This document shows, in pieces, positions 1 through 9,790 of a stretch of 64,000 nt of DNA. Source of the DNA: Clostridium_AD sp050717635 (lineage in GTDB: Bacteria; Bacillota; Clostridia; Clostridiales; Clostridiaceae); contig NZ_JBOITO010000039.1 of NCBI RefSeq assembly GCF_050717635.1, forward strand, positions 124,001-188,000. Reading direction: 5' to 3'. How positions within the stretch are numbered: the first letter of the stretch is position 1; every line of letters begins with the position of its first letter. The notes beneath the pieces were generated by a model that searched no databases, was not told the origin of the DNA, and saw only the letters and a program-made list of their open reading frames with translations. Position numbers and translations under genes: made by a program.

Positions 1-91
1 CTTTATTTGCAGAAGCCGCCTGTGCAAATAGCTCTACTATTTTACTCTTTCCAGTTCCTAAAATCTCTGAAAGAATAACAAAGAGTTTAGT
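1..91 (-). pseudogene. Fragment of an McrB-like AAA+ GTPase gene (P-loop region)
   Basis: The reverse strand encodes the region around the Walker A loop of an McrB-like protein and matches, almost base for base, 9070-9161 and the intact gene near 14950-15030. Just past the P-loop the homology jumps to sequence that in the intact locus lies upstream of the gene (about 15755), so the N-terminal two thirds are deleted. The copy at 9.1 kb shares the same junction. The gene runs off the left edge, so its 3' state cannot be seen. Confidence 0.7.
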
Positions 92-132
92 TAGATATAT
101 GTTACTTAGCTGCTTTAATCTAGATATGTTTT

Positions 133-160
133 AAGAGATCCCTTATTCAGAAATCTCTTT
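133..160. terminator. Degenerate terminator hairpin
   Basis: The arms AAGAGAT and ATCTCTT are followed by a T-run. It corresponds to the longer perfect hairpin at 15777-15804 beside the intact McrBC-like locus and is duplicated near 9202-9230. It is probably a decayed copy of the same terminator. Confidence 0.4.
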
Positions 161-290
161 TACTATTTTCTATGTTTCTTTTCTTTTTCCACTACTCCAG
201 CCACTGATGCTCCCTCTAAATCCTACTTAATTAGTTTACTGTTTTTCCCAAGTCACAGTTACCCTAGTGGGATGCACTTCATATGAGACC

Positions 291-540
291 AAAAAACCAC
301 TGAAATATCTCAGCAGTTTCCCTCATGGCTATCTTCAAGTTTTTTTACTTCCATTTTTTAATAATCCTCAATTTTTAGCACTACTTTAAATCTAGTGAGG
401 TATTGATCGCCAAACTTTCTAATTAAATCCAATGTTTACCCCAAAACCCACCTATGTGATAACAAGTTGCTAGGTATGTCAGTATTTAGATGCATAAAAA
501 TGTGAAAATCCCCTATACAAAAATATACTGACCACCGACA
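291..540. other. Non-coding stretch, possibly the end of a lost insertion sequence
   Basis: No convincing gene is visible. On the reverse strand it begins with a TGTCGGTGGTCAGTATA-like end next to the PIN gene, which resembles a transposon terminus, but no transposase or matching second end is present in the window. The assignment is weak. Confidence 0.2.
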
Positions 541-542
541 AA

Positions 543-1112
543 TTATACCTTCCAAACGTATTTATCAAAAACTTCATTTTCCTTACCACTACTTCTCCAT
601 AAAGCTTTTGCTGTTTTTCTACCAATGTCACAATCTCTATTTTCCTTAATCCACTTCACTATATGTTCAACTCTAACTACTTCTATGTCATATTTAGTCC
701 CCGCATTTAAATACTTATCAAGTATAGGTTGAATCTTTCCTTCGTCAGATGCAAAATAAGATATATTTAATGTTTTAGCCATAGATAACGAAACAACCTC
801 ACCCCAATTTTTTCCTCTTTCTTCTGTTCCTATCATATACTTCTTTAATATATTCTTAGTATCTTCATATATCTTTTTATTTAAAATGTCTAACATATCT
901 TCATCTAAAATTTCTATAATATTATCCTTAATTAAATTATCTATTTGAACCTTTGCATTCTTTGGGGTAAGTAATTCATCCTCATAAACATATCTATGCA
1001 TAAATGCCTTTTCTGCTATTTTAGGAATTATCATTTCTATAAACTTCACTTTATCGTAATTTCCAATCTTTATGCATATGTCGGTGTCTAAAATTATCTT
1101 TTGATATTTCAT
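543..1112 (-). CDS. PIN-like domain protein, probable toxin ribonuclease
   Basis: A 189-aa protein starting with ILDTDICIKIG, the first acidic cluster (D9, D11) of PIN nucleases. A GEVVSLSMAK segment near residue 105 and a YFASDEGKIQPIL segment near 120 fit the second and third acidic positions. PIN enzymes are metal-dependent RNases, usually the toxin of a pair. The gene starts 2 bp after the ImmA/IrrE-like gene, which itself overlaps an Xre regulator, so the three form one operon (regulator, protease, toxin). The fold assignment comes from motifs only; the RNA target is unknown. Confidence 0.65.
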   Translation of the reverse strand: MKYQKIILDTDICIKIGNYDKVKFIEMIIPKIAEKAFMHRYVYEDELLTPKNAKVQIDNLIKDNIIEILDEDMLDILNKKIYEDTKNILKKYMIGTEERGKNWGEVVSLSMAKTLNISYFASDEGKIQPILDKYLNAGTKYDIEVVRVEHIVKWIKENRDCDIGRKTAKALWRSSGKENEVFDKYVWKV

Positions 1113-1114
1113 AC

Positions 1115-1963
1115 TTATTCCTCCATAATCCTTAGGATTTCATCTTCTTGAGGAAACTCATATTTTTGTTCAAATATATTAAATTCACTAGGATTTAAAT
1201 TAGATAATCCTAGCAAATAATTTAATTTCTCATAGGTTATTTGACCCTTATCATATAATTCTAAAGACATATCTACTAATTTATCTAACTTAATCTCCTT
1301 AGTTCTTTCATTATTCCTCTTACATAGACCAAGTCTCTTTTGCCAAAGCATAACCCCTTTATCTTCTTTTCTATCTTCTTCATTTAAGAACTCATTACAT
1401 TTGAATAAAGATATATAATCTATTTCATATAATCTTCTAACTAGCGTTTTATATGGTACTAAAAACACATCCATAAGTTCTACAATTTTTTTTAGCTCTA
1501 TGAAATCTTTTTTAATATTCCTTATACTTAACTCATTTCTAAATACTTCTTCAGGAACTAAAAATTCTGCTGCAAATTTATTGGCTTTAAAATCTTCTTT
1601 ACTCATTTCATTAGCGGGTATTTTTTCATCCAGTACTTCACTGTTTACAATCTCACCATTCTCTATATCCGAATATAATATATGATATAACTCATGTGCT
1701 GCAGCAAACACTTGCTTTTCCATTGGAATGGATGAATTTATACATGCTATTTTATGATCCTTAAGCTTATAGACAAATCCACAAATATCATCATCTTTTA
1801 TTGGATAATACAGTGTTTTACAATTCATCTCTAAAATCTTAAACACATCCTCTTTAATTATCCTATTACTTTTCTTATATTCCCCTAAACACCTATTAAC
1901 TTTATCTAGAATTTCTTTTATCTCTTCGTCTGTTAATGAACTAAAAAACTTATTTTTAATCAT
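1115..1963 (-). CDS. ImmA/IrrE-family metallopeptidase
   Basis: A 282-aa protein with the zinc-protease motif HELYH near residue 91 and, downstream, ANKFAAEFLVP, the usual second signature of the ImmA/IrrE (COG2856) family. These peptidases cleave or inactivate cognate Xre-type repressors, as ImmA does for ImmR in ICEBs1. The start overlaps the end of the upstream xre gene by 8 bp and the PIN gene follows at once. The context suggests that it releases repression of the operon by acting on the Xre protein. The C-terminal 100 residues are charged and not recognised. Confidence 0.85.
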   Translation of the reverse strand: MIKNKFFSSLTDEEIKEILDKVNRCLGEYKKSNRIIKEDVFKILEMNCKTLYYPIKDDDICGFVYKLKDHKIACINSSIPMEKQVFAAAHELYHILYSDIENGEIVNSEVLDEKIPANEMSKEDFKANKFAAEFLVPEEVFRNELSIRNIKKDFIELKKIVELMDVFLVPYKTLVRRLYEIDYISLFKCNEFLNEEDRKEDKGVMLWQKRLGLCKRNNERTKEIKLDKLVDMSLELYDKGQITYEKLNYLLGLSNLNPSEFNIFEQKYEFPQEDEILRIMEE

Positions 1964-2291
1964 TAAGGGCTTCCTCCATTGCTATTATTTCACCTATTAC
2001 TAAACTTAAAAACTCTATATCTTTTTTAGTTTCTTGTTTGACTTTACCCATAAACATTAAAACTGGCTCTTCTTTTAACTCTTCCTTCTCTTCAAGAAGC
2101 CTGTCAATCGTAATATATAAAGCTTCTGATATTTTTTTTATTTCCAGTGCATTAATGGATTTTTGACCTTTAACGATTTTACCCATAACCTGCTTAGACA
2201 CTCCAATTTTTTCAGCTAACTGAGTCTGACTTATATTTTGCTCTAATAACACCTCTAAAATATTATTTCCAACACATTCAAAAAAATTCAT
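1956..2291 (-). CDS. Xre-family HTH transcriptional regulator
   Basis: A typical helix-turn-helix of the Cro/CI type occupies about residues 15-60 (QTQLAEKIGVSKQVMGKIVKG). The C-terminal 45 residues form an acidic helical tail. I chose the ATG at 2291 because it follows AGGAGGGG at 5 bp; an in-frame ATG at 2318 would leave only about a 10-nt leader from the promoter. It is the first gene of the regulator/protease/PIN operon and probably represses it from the operator upstream. This is likely the antitoxin or immunity repressor. Confidence 0.85.
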   Translation of the reverse strand: MNFFECVGNNILEVLLEQNISQTQLAEKIGVSKQVMGKIVKGQKSINALEIKKISEALYITIDRLLEEKEELKEEPVLMFMGKVKQETKKDIEFLSLVIGEIIAMEEALND

Positions 2292-2334
2292 GTTTTCCCC
2301 TCCTAGTAAATAAATCATTTACTCCATTAACTAT

Positions 2335-2363
2335 ATTATACTATACGCGACGTTTATAGTAAA
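2335..2363 (-). promoter_or_regulatory. Promoter and probable operator of the xre operon
   Basis: Reading the minus strand, TTTACT (-35), a 17-bp spacer and TATAAT (-10) are present. The spacer sits between arms TACTATA and TATAGTA, an inverted repeat well placed for autorepression by the adjacent Xre protein. Confidence 0.65.
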
Positions 2364-2474
2364 TGTTATATTAATAGTATTATCATATTTCTTTTTATTA
2401 ATCAAAATTAATTCTATATGAAAAATGCAACCATTTTTAAACTTTGGAGGTTTACTTTTACATACATGTAAAAA

Positions 2475-2497
2475 TAAGCACCCCAGGGGTGCTTTTG
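2475..2497. terminator. Short GC-rich hairpin, likely bidirectional terminator
   Basis: AAGCACCCC and GGGGTGCTT are complementary and the element is flanked by T/A runs on both sides. It lies between the xre promoter and the McrC-like remnant. Confidence 0.5.
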
Positions 2498-2650
2498 AAA
2501 GAGGAACAAGTGAGATTGCTAATGGTAAGTTTCACCTTCAACTTAGTTTCTATATAATTCTTCTCTGTCTCCGCTGAAATAGTTGTTTTTCAAAATTTTC
2601 ATTATTGATATTTCAAAGGTAATTGTTTAACTACCCTAGTATCAGCCCCT

Positions 2651-3380
2651 TCATTTACAAATAACATGATGGGGCTTCCATAATACTATATTAATGGCCT
2701 TCATTAATTTATCATAAACATATTTTAGTATGCTGTAGAACTCAGTATAGCTATTAGATTTTTTATTATTTATCTCAGCCCCTAGATAGGTTCTACTTAG
2801 AAACCCATAAGCTAAATTATATATTTCCTCGTTAACATCCCTTAGTATTGCTTCATAATCTTCTTTATAATCAATTTTACTAGGTAGCACCTCTATAATT
2901 ATTTTCATATGAGACTTGCCATTTACATTTATAAAAATATCTGAATAACCTATATCCCCTCTGAAATTTATTATCCCACTTAAGATATTGCCACCTCTAC
3001 CAGTAGGCGTTACTTTATTTCTTATGTTAGGATTTTCATGATAAAACTCTATTTCAGTTTTATTTTTTCTTTGGATTACTATTTCATTAGAAAGTAAAAC
3101 TTGTCCACATACATTCCCAAATTTTACTACGGGGTCGTACCAGCCAACTACTTAATCCCTTTTGTATTATTAAATGGAATTTCTAAATTTCTCTTTACTC
3201 GCTTGCAATATCTTTCTTTTAATTAATATTTCTTAATTAGTGAATTCCTTAAGTAAATACATCGATTAATTTCATCTACACACTCTTTACCTTCTATAAT
3301 AGTAGTAAGTGATTTTGACTCACCTTATCCAGTAGCGGCATTATTCCCTTTTATTGAAAAATAAACTTCTTCCATAAAAT
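2651..3380 (-). pseudogene. Fragment of a DUF2357 McrC-like gene
   Basis: The reverse strand corresponds to roughly residues 15-210 of the intact 808-aa protein encoded at 11596-14022, including an open 85-codon piece beginning MKIIIEVLPSKIDYKEDY. A foreign piece of about 135 bp (3095-3229) interrupts it, after which homology resumes (AGTGATTTTGACTCACC at about 3309). The nuclease half is missing. It is the third relative of this gene in the window and is clearly non-functional. Confidence 0.8.
3095..3229. repeat. Insertion inside the McrC-like remnant, related to 41018-41108
   Basis: About 135 bp absent from the intact gene. Its first 80 bp or so match 41018-41108, which in reverse reads as codons for GWYDPVVKFG-CGQVLLSN. 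It is therefore a transposed or recombined gene fragment, not a classical IS. No clear target duplication is seen. Confidence 0.6.
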
Positions 3381-3532
3381 AAAGCCCTAAGCTCAATCAA
3401 GAGTTTAGGGCCATAATTTGTATATAACAACCTCCGAGATCGTAGTAAAAACTGGAAGTTTTTACTTTCCAATTCTTTATTTTCCATCCTAATCCTTTTT
3501 CTATTCATCCTTGTAGATTAATATCATATACC

Positions 3533-4138
3533 TTATCCTTCCATATAGAATCTTATTAGACTTGGAAAGTTATGACCATCATCTAAAAAGTATTGTAGAT
3601 AATCTGAAATTTCATCATAATTTTCTCTATATACTTCTAGAATTTGTATCAGATTCTTCCTTGCATCTTTTAAAACGTAATTATTAAGATTTAAAAGTTT
3701 AATTGTATATGACGCTCTTTTGTTTCTTATATCCTCTACATCTTTATATATTGGAATTATTTCTCCACTTGCTAGGTTATAGGTAAGAAAGTCTTTCGGG
3801 TTTTCAATTACTGGATTAATAAATTTCTCTGAATGTTTATTTCTTTTTACACTTCCACAACTATTTTTTTCATTACAAGAAACTATTAAATTATTATATT
3901 GTTAAAATAACTGTGGAAATAGATCCCTAGGCCTAATATGTTCTATATGTCCTTCATTAATGTTATAAATTGATTTTTCACAATAAGGACAGTATTTACT
4001 TTGCTCATTTTCTAAAATAAAATTCTTAATCTCACTCTTTATAGTTCCATTATTATAGTCATACCAATCCTTTGGAATATTTATTCTCTTAAATTTGAGA
4101 AGGAAATCCGGTTCTTTATTTTTATTTATTCTTAACAT
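3533..4138 (-). pseudogene. ptuB: Septu HNH nuclease PtuB, interrupted by one stop codon
   Basis: The first 78 codons contain a CPYC zinc pair and the HNH-type GHIEHIRPRD motif typical of the PtuB/TIGR02646 family. Codon 79 (3902-3904) is TAA, but the same frame then stays open for 122 codons. The continuation QYNNLIVSCNEK-SCGSVK is the expected next part of the family, with the second cysteine pair, and the frame ends with TAA at 3533. The stop probably replaced a tyrosine codon. Six bp separate it from ptuA upstream. In Septu, PtuB is the nuclease activated with PtuA, so the system is probably inactive unless the stop is read through. Confidence 0.85.
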
Positions 4139-4144
4139 TAATTT

Positions 4145-5287
4145 CTACCTTCTTTTCCTTCTTGATTTTTCTAAGTTAATAAGCATTATATCCTTATCAA
4201 AATCCCCTAAATACTTTCTTAGATAATCAAAACTTTCATTGAATTCGGGTGTTTCAAATAGATCATTTTGTAATAAATCTAATACCTTTTTAAGCCTCGC
4301 TGAAATATCATCATTCCTCACATTTTCTAATTTCATTGTAGTTTTTAAGATATTTTCAATGGTATGCCCATAAGTCTCATCTATTTTATCATTATCAAAT
4401 AATGATACTCCATTTTTATCCTTAATCAATATTCTTAGCTGCTCTGCTTTAATATCTCCTATAATATGTGGAGAATGAGTCGCAACTATCAACTGATTGT
4501 TAGTTCCTATATTTTCATAAACCTTTATTATCTTTTGCTGCCACTCTGGATGAAGAGATATTTCAGGTTCATCAATTAATATAATTGAATTATTAACCTC
4601 TAAAAATTTCAAAGATAATCCTCTTAAAAATAGTTGTTTTTCACCTGAAGACAACCCATTAATATCAAATTCTTTTCCTAAGCTATTTCTGAAAATTGGC
4701 TTTGTGTCTTCGTCTTCTGATAAACCTATAAGTTTAACATCTATTTCCATAATAGAAAAAACACTGTTTATTTCATCACATACTTTATCTATTACTTCAC
4801 CTATAATTTTATTTCTATTCTTAAATATTTCTTTATTTATCTTCGTAGCTATAAATGAAGGAATATTTCCCGTTATGCTTTGATCTACTATATTTAAAAA
4901 CTCAGGGTAAAACTTAAATGTATTATCTACTTTTTTAAGTTTATCGAAATTAATTTCTGCTGGCATATAAACCACTTTAGGAGTGTCTTTATCAATATTG
5001 AGATCCATATTATCAGGATCTAACATTCCTACTTCGGCCTCATCAAGTTGAACATGTGTATAAAAACAATCAGGGTGTAACTCAACATCCAGTAAGTTTT
5101 TTGCATTATATCCCTTACCATCAACTTCAAAAGAATCGAATAAACTCTTTAGAAGGGTAGTCTTACCTGTTCCGTTATTACCGATTATAACTACAGTATT
5201 TAAAGGAATCCCGTTACTACCACAAAAATTCACTTCTAAATTATTTAGTATTTTATGATTAACGAATTTAATTTTTTTCAATTTCAT
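4145..5287 (-). CDS. ptuA: Septu ATPase PtuA (AAA/ABC-type)
   Basis: A 380-aa ATPase with Walker A GNNGTGKTTLL near residue 37, a signature LSSGEKQLFLRG near 215, Walker B ILIDEPEISLHPEW near 238 and a switch histidine in ATHSPHI near 270. This is the overcoming-lysogenization-defect/SMC-like arrangement of PtuA, which forms a complex with the HNH protein PtuB. The start is preceded by a GGAGGTG ribosome binding site. Downstream lies the broken ptuB, so the ATPase may now be an orphan. I see no retron reverse transcriptase or ncRNA nearby, which argues against a retron type that uses PtuAB. Confidence 0.85.
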   Translation of the reverse strand: MKLKKIKFVNHKILNNLEVNFCGSNGIPLNTVVIIGNNGTGKTTLLKSLFDSFEVDGKGYNAKNLLDVELHPDCFYTHVQLDEAEVGMLDPDNMDLNIDKDTPKVVYMPAEINFDKLKKVDNTFKFYPEFLNIVDQSITGNIPSFIATKINKEIFKNRNKIIGEVIDKVCDEINSVFSIMEIDVKLIGLSEDEDTKPIFRNSLGKEFDINGLSSGEKQLFLRGLSLKFLEVNNSIILIDEPEISLHPEWQQKIIKVYENIGTNNQLIVATHSPHIIGDIKAEQLRILIKDKNGVSLFDNDKIDETYGHTIENILKTTMKLENVRNDDISARLKKVLDLLQNDLFETPEFNESFDYLRKYLGDFDKDIMLINLEKSRRKRR

Positions 5288-5569
5288 TTTTATTCACCTC
5301 CATATCAAATTATTAATTACACCATTTTTAATAAAATATATTTCTCATTTAATGCACCTATATCTATAATGATATCACTAACTATTTTGCTATTATATAT
5401 TTTTTTCAAAGATATATAAATTGTTATTTATATATCCTATATACATTAATCATGTGCTTAATAGTATTATACCTTAATTACTTGAACCCATCAAAGGAAT
5501 CCATAAAAATAATTCACAATAGGTTAATGTTGTTGAAATAAAAGATGGAAGTGTTATTATTTCTACTAC

Positions 5570-5609
5570 TTTGAAAATAATCATTTGAGTCTAAATGATT
5601 ATTTTCAAA
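5570..5609. terminator. Perfect 17-bp hairpin terminator
   Basis: The arms TTTGAAAATAATCATTT and its complement surround a 6-nt loop, 8 bp past the stop of the McrC-like copy at 5618. It probably ends that transcript. Confidence 0.7.
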
Positions 5610-5617
5610 AAATTCCC

Positions 5618-7836
5618 TTAAGTAGAAACACCCCTCCCAATATCAATTATCCTCTCCATTACCCCTCTAGGCCTTTTACTAAACTCCTCCACACTAAATT
5701 CATACGAATTCCCATTGCACTCTACATGAATTTCCCCATCACTTATACCTATCCTCATTCCCTCTATAGAAAACCCCTTAATACCGCTATCCTTATTTAT
5801 ATCCCTCGAAGTTTCTGTTTCAGTCAAAGAACTTACCCTCTTAAGCTCCTGCCATAATCTATACTCTTCTTTAGATTTAATGCAAAGCTCCGTAACTATT
5901 TCAGCATTATTAAGTAAGTATTCCGTAGTGTACATGACCCTTACCACCTGATAGCCTTTTACTTCTATTTTTCTATCTAGCCTCTTCCATTCTTCTATTT
6001 TAAAAACATAATAATCCTCCTGCGAATCACTTGGGATTTCCACTATCTTATTTCTTTTCACAACTTTTATATCTACTACCTTGCCATAATAAGTTATGCC
6101 AGCTTCAGCTGCAAAACTTCTCTTTGACTGAGCTAAAGCTACAAACTTAATATTATGTTCTACTAAATTAATGTTGCTGCATTTGGTGTGATAAAACTTT
6201 CCTTTTAGATTTATATCAAGTTGCTCTTTATTTCTTAAAGATCCTACAAGAACTGTTCTGTCCTTAAAGTACTCAGCTTTTATATAATTCTCTCGTCCCA
6301 AGGAATCAAGTGACCTTTCAAATATAGAGTAAGAGGATTCATTTATCAGCTTATCTAAAAACTCCTCCATGAGCCCCGTAGTCGAAGGTAGAAATGGAAT
6401 ACCACCTATGTTTACTTCCTCTATGCTCTTGTAGAAGTCATGACTTTTGTATTCCTCTTCATCTTTATATGGAAATAATACAAAAGCTCCAAATACAGAA
6501 TTGTCATAAGCACCTGTTTTCTGATTTTTATGTACTATGGCATCTCTGCACAAGTGCATAGTATTTATATCCTCCTCCTTAGGACCAATACCACCATAAC
6601 TATTCTGATATTCTATTGATGTTTCTATCTTATACTTTGCATCAAATACAAATTCGTAGGACTTATCGCTACCTAATTTATTTATAGCTAATAGGTTATC
6701 AGGCTTTTGCGTTATTGTTTTACTTCCCTCATTTTTAGAATTTGAGTTGTTGGATTTAAAGGAATTATAACAGACCTTGAAGGTTTCTCTTGTTTTTGGG
6801 TTTTCAAATTCTAATGTTGAGGTTACACCTTTTTTAAGCGATACAAATATCCCATCCCTATTAACAGTTATAAAATCTGAACTTATTAGCTTATACCTCT
6901 TCTTAAGTAGAGAACTTATCTTTATAAAACACCAATACTCATACAGTAAACTAAGCTCCTTCATTGATAAGGAGAATATATTACTATTAATACTTAGTCC
7001 CTTTTGTAGCATCAAATAGTATTTATAAATTTCTCTATATCCACTAGCCATATTAAAGACTAAGGATATAGAATTATTTCTATAATCACTATCTACTTCA
7101 TCTAAAAATGAAGTTTTCAGTTTACTATTTATCGCTTTCTTCATGATGTTCAATTTATTTATAATGTCCTCATTCTTTTTCCAAGGTGTTGCTGAATAAG
7201 TTCTTACGAAACTATCTATCTTTTCAGTTATCTTTATTAGCATAAACTTTAGAAACCTATTTTCTTTTGTATCTAGGGTAACCTTCTTTGTTACCTGCAG
7301 CGCCTGCATAGGAATATACCTACCATCTATAGTCTTTAATAAATGTGGTCTTTTCTCTAGCCATTTTATAGCATCCATACTTATATTCTTTAGGCTTTCA
7401 TATTTACATACCCTACTATGCTTTATTAGCTCATGATGGAGCTTCCATAATACTATATTAATGGTCTTCATTAATTCATCATAAACATAATTTAGTATGC
7501 TGTAAAACTCAGTATAGCTATTAGATTTATTATTCCACTTAAAATATTGCCACCTCTACCTGTTGGTGTTACTTCATTTCTTATGTTAGGATTTTCATGA
7601 TAAAACTTTATTTCAGTTTTATTCTTTCTTTGGATCACTATTTCATAATTAGTGTATTCCTTAAAATAAAGACACTTATAACTATCACCTATTAGTTCTA
7701 TGCCTTCTACAATAATAGTAAGTGATTTTGTCTCACCATATTCAGCAGCGTCCCTATTTCCCTTTATTGAAAAATAAACCTCATCTGTTTCTATAAATAA
7801 TAGCTCAGAATCATTGCCAGAAGGTTGTGAATCCAT
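5618..7836 (-). pseudogene. Decayed second copy of the DUF2357 McrC-like nuclease gene
   Basis: A near-identical paralogue of the 808-aa gene at 11596-14022. A 208-bp deletion at about 7530, at a short repeated ATTTATTATT-like sequence, removes the region around residues 105-173 and shifts the frame. That leaves an N-terminal 114-codon piece (7492-7836) and a 617-codon piece (5618-7471). The latter still encodes the PD-(D/E)XK nuclease residues (KPDNLL and FVFDAKYK). It could be translated from an internal start, but no ribosome binding site argues for this. Confidence 0.85.
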
Positions 7837-9160
7837 CTCTCAAAAACCTCCTGATCATATACATGATTTTTTCACTACTTAATTTATATTCACCAGCAAT
7901 GCATTGATTTTCCATAATCTTTAATTGCTCATCTTCTATATATCTATTATTTTTGTGTTTAGTGTTATTTAAATAATTAAATAAATCTACCTATATATCT
8001 AGTACTTCGGAGCCGCTGCCACATATTTTAGGTAATATCTTTTGTACAATAGAATAATCCATAGCTTTATTAAAGGACAATAATTCGCTGGATGTAGCGT
8101 AGATAACATAAAATACTATCTCATCCCGTACCCTATAAGCAAAATGTTGCTGGTACTTCTGAGATATATTGTTTATTCCAATTAACTTATCTATAACCAA
8201 AGTTGCTATTTCTTTTTCATTCCTGCAGTCAGATATTTTTAAGTAATGGGATTTTAAAAAGTCATTATGATAGTTTTTAGGTAAAACCTCTTCTAACTTT
8301 ACTTCATCAAAATTGTAGATTAAATCTACCTTATTGAATTCTATAGTGTTAGCTCTATCTAATACTTTTTTACTAAAAGGGAAGGTAGTCTCGTCCATAT
8401 TTACAGTGCTAATTATATATAGATTCTGTGGAATATAAACATCACCATATTTATCGTAGGCTCTTTCATCTTTTCCAAATTGAGCTTTGCTTAATAACTT
8501 TTGAGTGATAATTTCATCCTCCACTATGCTTCTTGTTTCCATAGATGAGACCAAAATCATATATTGCTAGAAATGCTAATTCACTTCACTAATCAACTCT
8601 AAACTTATTTTCTTAAAATATCCTAAAAATCACAAACTCGCTATCGCTCAAACATGTGATTTTCTTAACGGATATTCCAATAAAATAAATTAATATTTGC
8701 TAAGTTCGTTCAAATAGCATTATTCGCAACATATGACTTTTCAGCGTGCTAAAGGATGGAAATTATAAAATTCTAAAATAGCTTAAGGAACATTTTTATT
8801 TTCAGCTATTTAAATTTTGAAAAGTTATTGATAAATTAAAAATTTTATAATTTCCTATAAAATAAAATATCACTGAAATAATACTCCACTCTTGCTAAAT
8901 TCATTTCATCAAGACATAGAAAATAAGGCTTTTCTACATTCTTCATAGCTTCATAGACATCTTCAATAACAATACCTGGGTAAACTTACTTTCGATATTT
9001 CTGTAGCCTAATAGATCTGTGGCATCTAACCAATCTGGTCTAACAGGTACAAGTTTAAATCTTTCATTATCTTTATTTGCAGAAGCCGCCTGTGCAAATA
9101 GCTCTACTATTTTACTTTTCCCAGTGCCTGAAATTCCCGAGAGAATAACAAAGAGTTTAG
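7811..9160 (-). pseudogene. Decayed second copy of the McrB-like GTPase gene
   Basis: Compared with the intact gene at 13997-15667, this copy has a TTG-to-TAG change (7991-7993, after GSEVLDI), an insertion of about 315 bp at 8547-8861, a small indel near 8983, and loss of the N-terminal two thirds beyond the Walker A loop. The segment 7991-8560 remains open for 189 codons and covers the Walker B to sensor region (STVNMDETTFPF). It overlaps the McrC-like copy as in the intact locus. Confidence 0.85.
8547..8861. repeat. MITE-like non-coding insertion in the McrB pseudogene
   Basis: This segment is missing from the intact homologue. It holds two hairpins: AAAATCACA / TGTGATTTT around a CTCGCTATCGCTC loop near 8625-8655, and a 15-bp pair GGAAATTATAAAATT / its complement at about 8757 and 8840. 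There is no open reading frame. The structure suggests a non-autonomous mobile element; no clear target duplication was found. Confidence 0.5.
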
Positions 9161-9350
9161 TTAGATATATGTTACTTAACTGCTTTAATCTAGATATGTT
9201 TTAAGAGATCCCTTATTCAGAAATCTCTTTTACTATTTTCTATGTTCTTTTCTTTTTCCACTACTCCAGCCACTGATACTCACTCTAAATCCCACTTAAT
9301 CAGTTTACTGTTTTTCCCAAGTCACAGTTACCCTAGTGGGATGCATGCAG
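9070..9350. repeat. Direct repeat, copy 2 (partner 1-290)
   Basis: It matches the left edge of the window, including the McrB P-loop fragment, a weak hairpin and the CCCAAGTCACAGTTACCC stretch. After about 9350 the two copies diverge. The stretch 9161-9397 holds no gene. Confidence 0.75.
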
Positions 9351-9397
9351 CCCACTTGCTTTGTCACTTACCCGAGGAGTTAGGAGGTGACTGCAAG

Positions 9398-9790
9398 TTA
9401 ACTCCTTGCTATTTTTTCATCTAAATATATGGACTCTATAAATTCCAAACTGTCTATAGGTAGTTTCCCCCCGCTTTTCTTTAAAAGTTCAAATGCATCA
9501 TATTTTTCTAACTCATATTTAGCTAGTATTTCTTTTACATCTTTTCTTCTCTTATCCGGTAATCTACTTGAAAAGGCTGGAAACATATCATAACTTTCAT
9601 AAACTTCATTTATATTTGAAAATGCTATTAATGGTTCAAAGCCATTTTTAATTGCATTATCTACATCGTTAATCCTATACTTAAACATATATTTACCATT
9701 TTTGGATAACTCTCCAATAATATATTTTTGTCTAGTTTTGTAATCTTTCCAAATTAAATAAAGATAATCTCTAGTATTAATACTACTCAT
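9398..9790 (-). CDS. HipA N-terminal-domain-like small protein, partner of the kinase
   Basis: A 130-aa protein. Residues 60-100 (EPLIAFSN then MFPAFSSRLPDKRRKD) resemble the N-terminal subdomain of HipA, in which a similar Phe/Pro-rich Arg-Leu-Pro-Asp stretch occurs. Its ATG overlaps the stop of the upstream HipA-like kinase gene by one base (TAATG), so the two are translationally coupled. In HipBST systems the separate N-domain protein HipS is the antitoxin. Here the gene order is reversed and no HipB-type HTH gene is adjacent. An antitoxin or regulatory role is inference. Confidence 0.6.
   Translation of the reverse strand: MSSINTRDYLYLIWKDYKTRQKYIIGELSKNGKYMFKYRINDVDNAIKNGFEPLIAFSNINEVYESYDMFPAFSSRLPDKRRKDVKEILAKYELEKYDAFELLKKSGGKLPIDSLEFIESIYLDEKIARS

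Larger units (their letters stand above)
1..290. repeat. Direct repeat, copy 1 (partner 9070-9350)
   Basis: The sequence repeats at 9070-9350 with few differences. It covers the McrB P-loop fragment, the decayed terminator and about 100 bp of downstream sequence. The shared internal deletion shows that the two copies arose from each other by duplication after the deletion occurred. Confidence 0.75.

Noticed and set aside
3533..5287. Retron using PtuA/PtuB
   Set aside because: No reverse transcriptase or msr-msd-like structure is present on either side of the pair.
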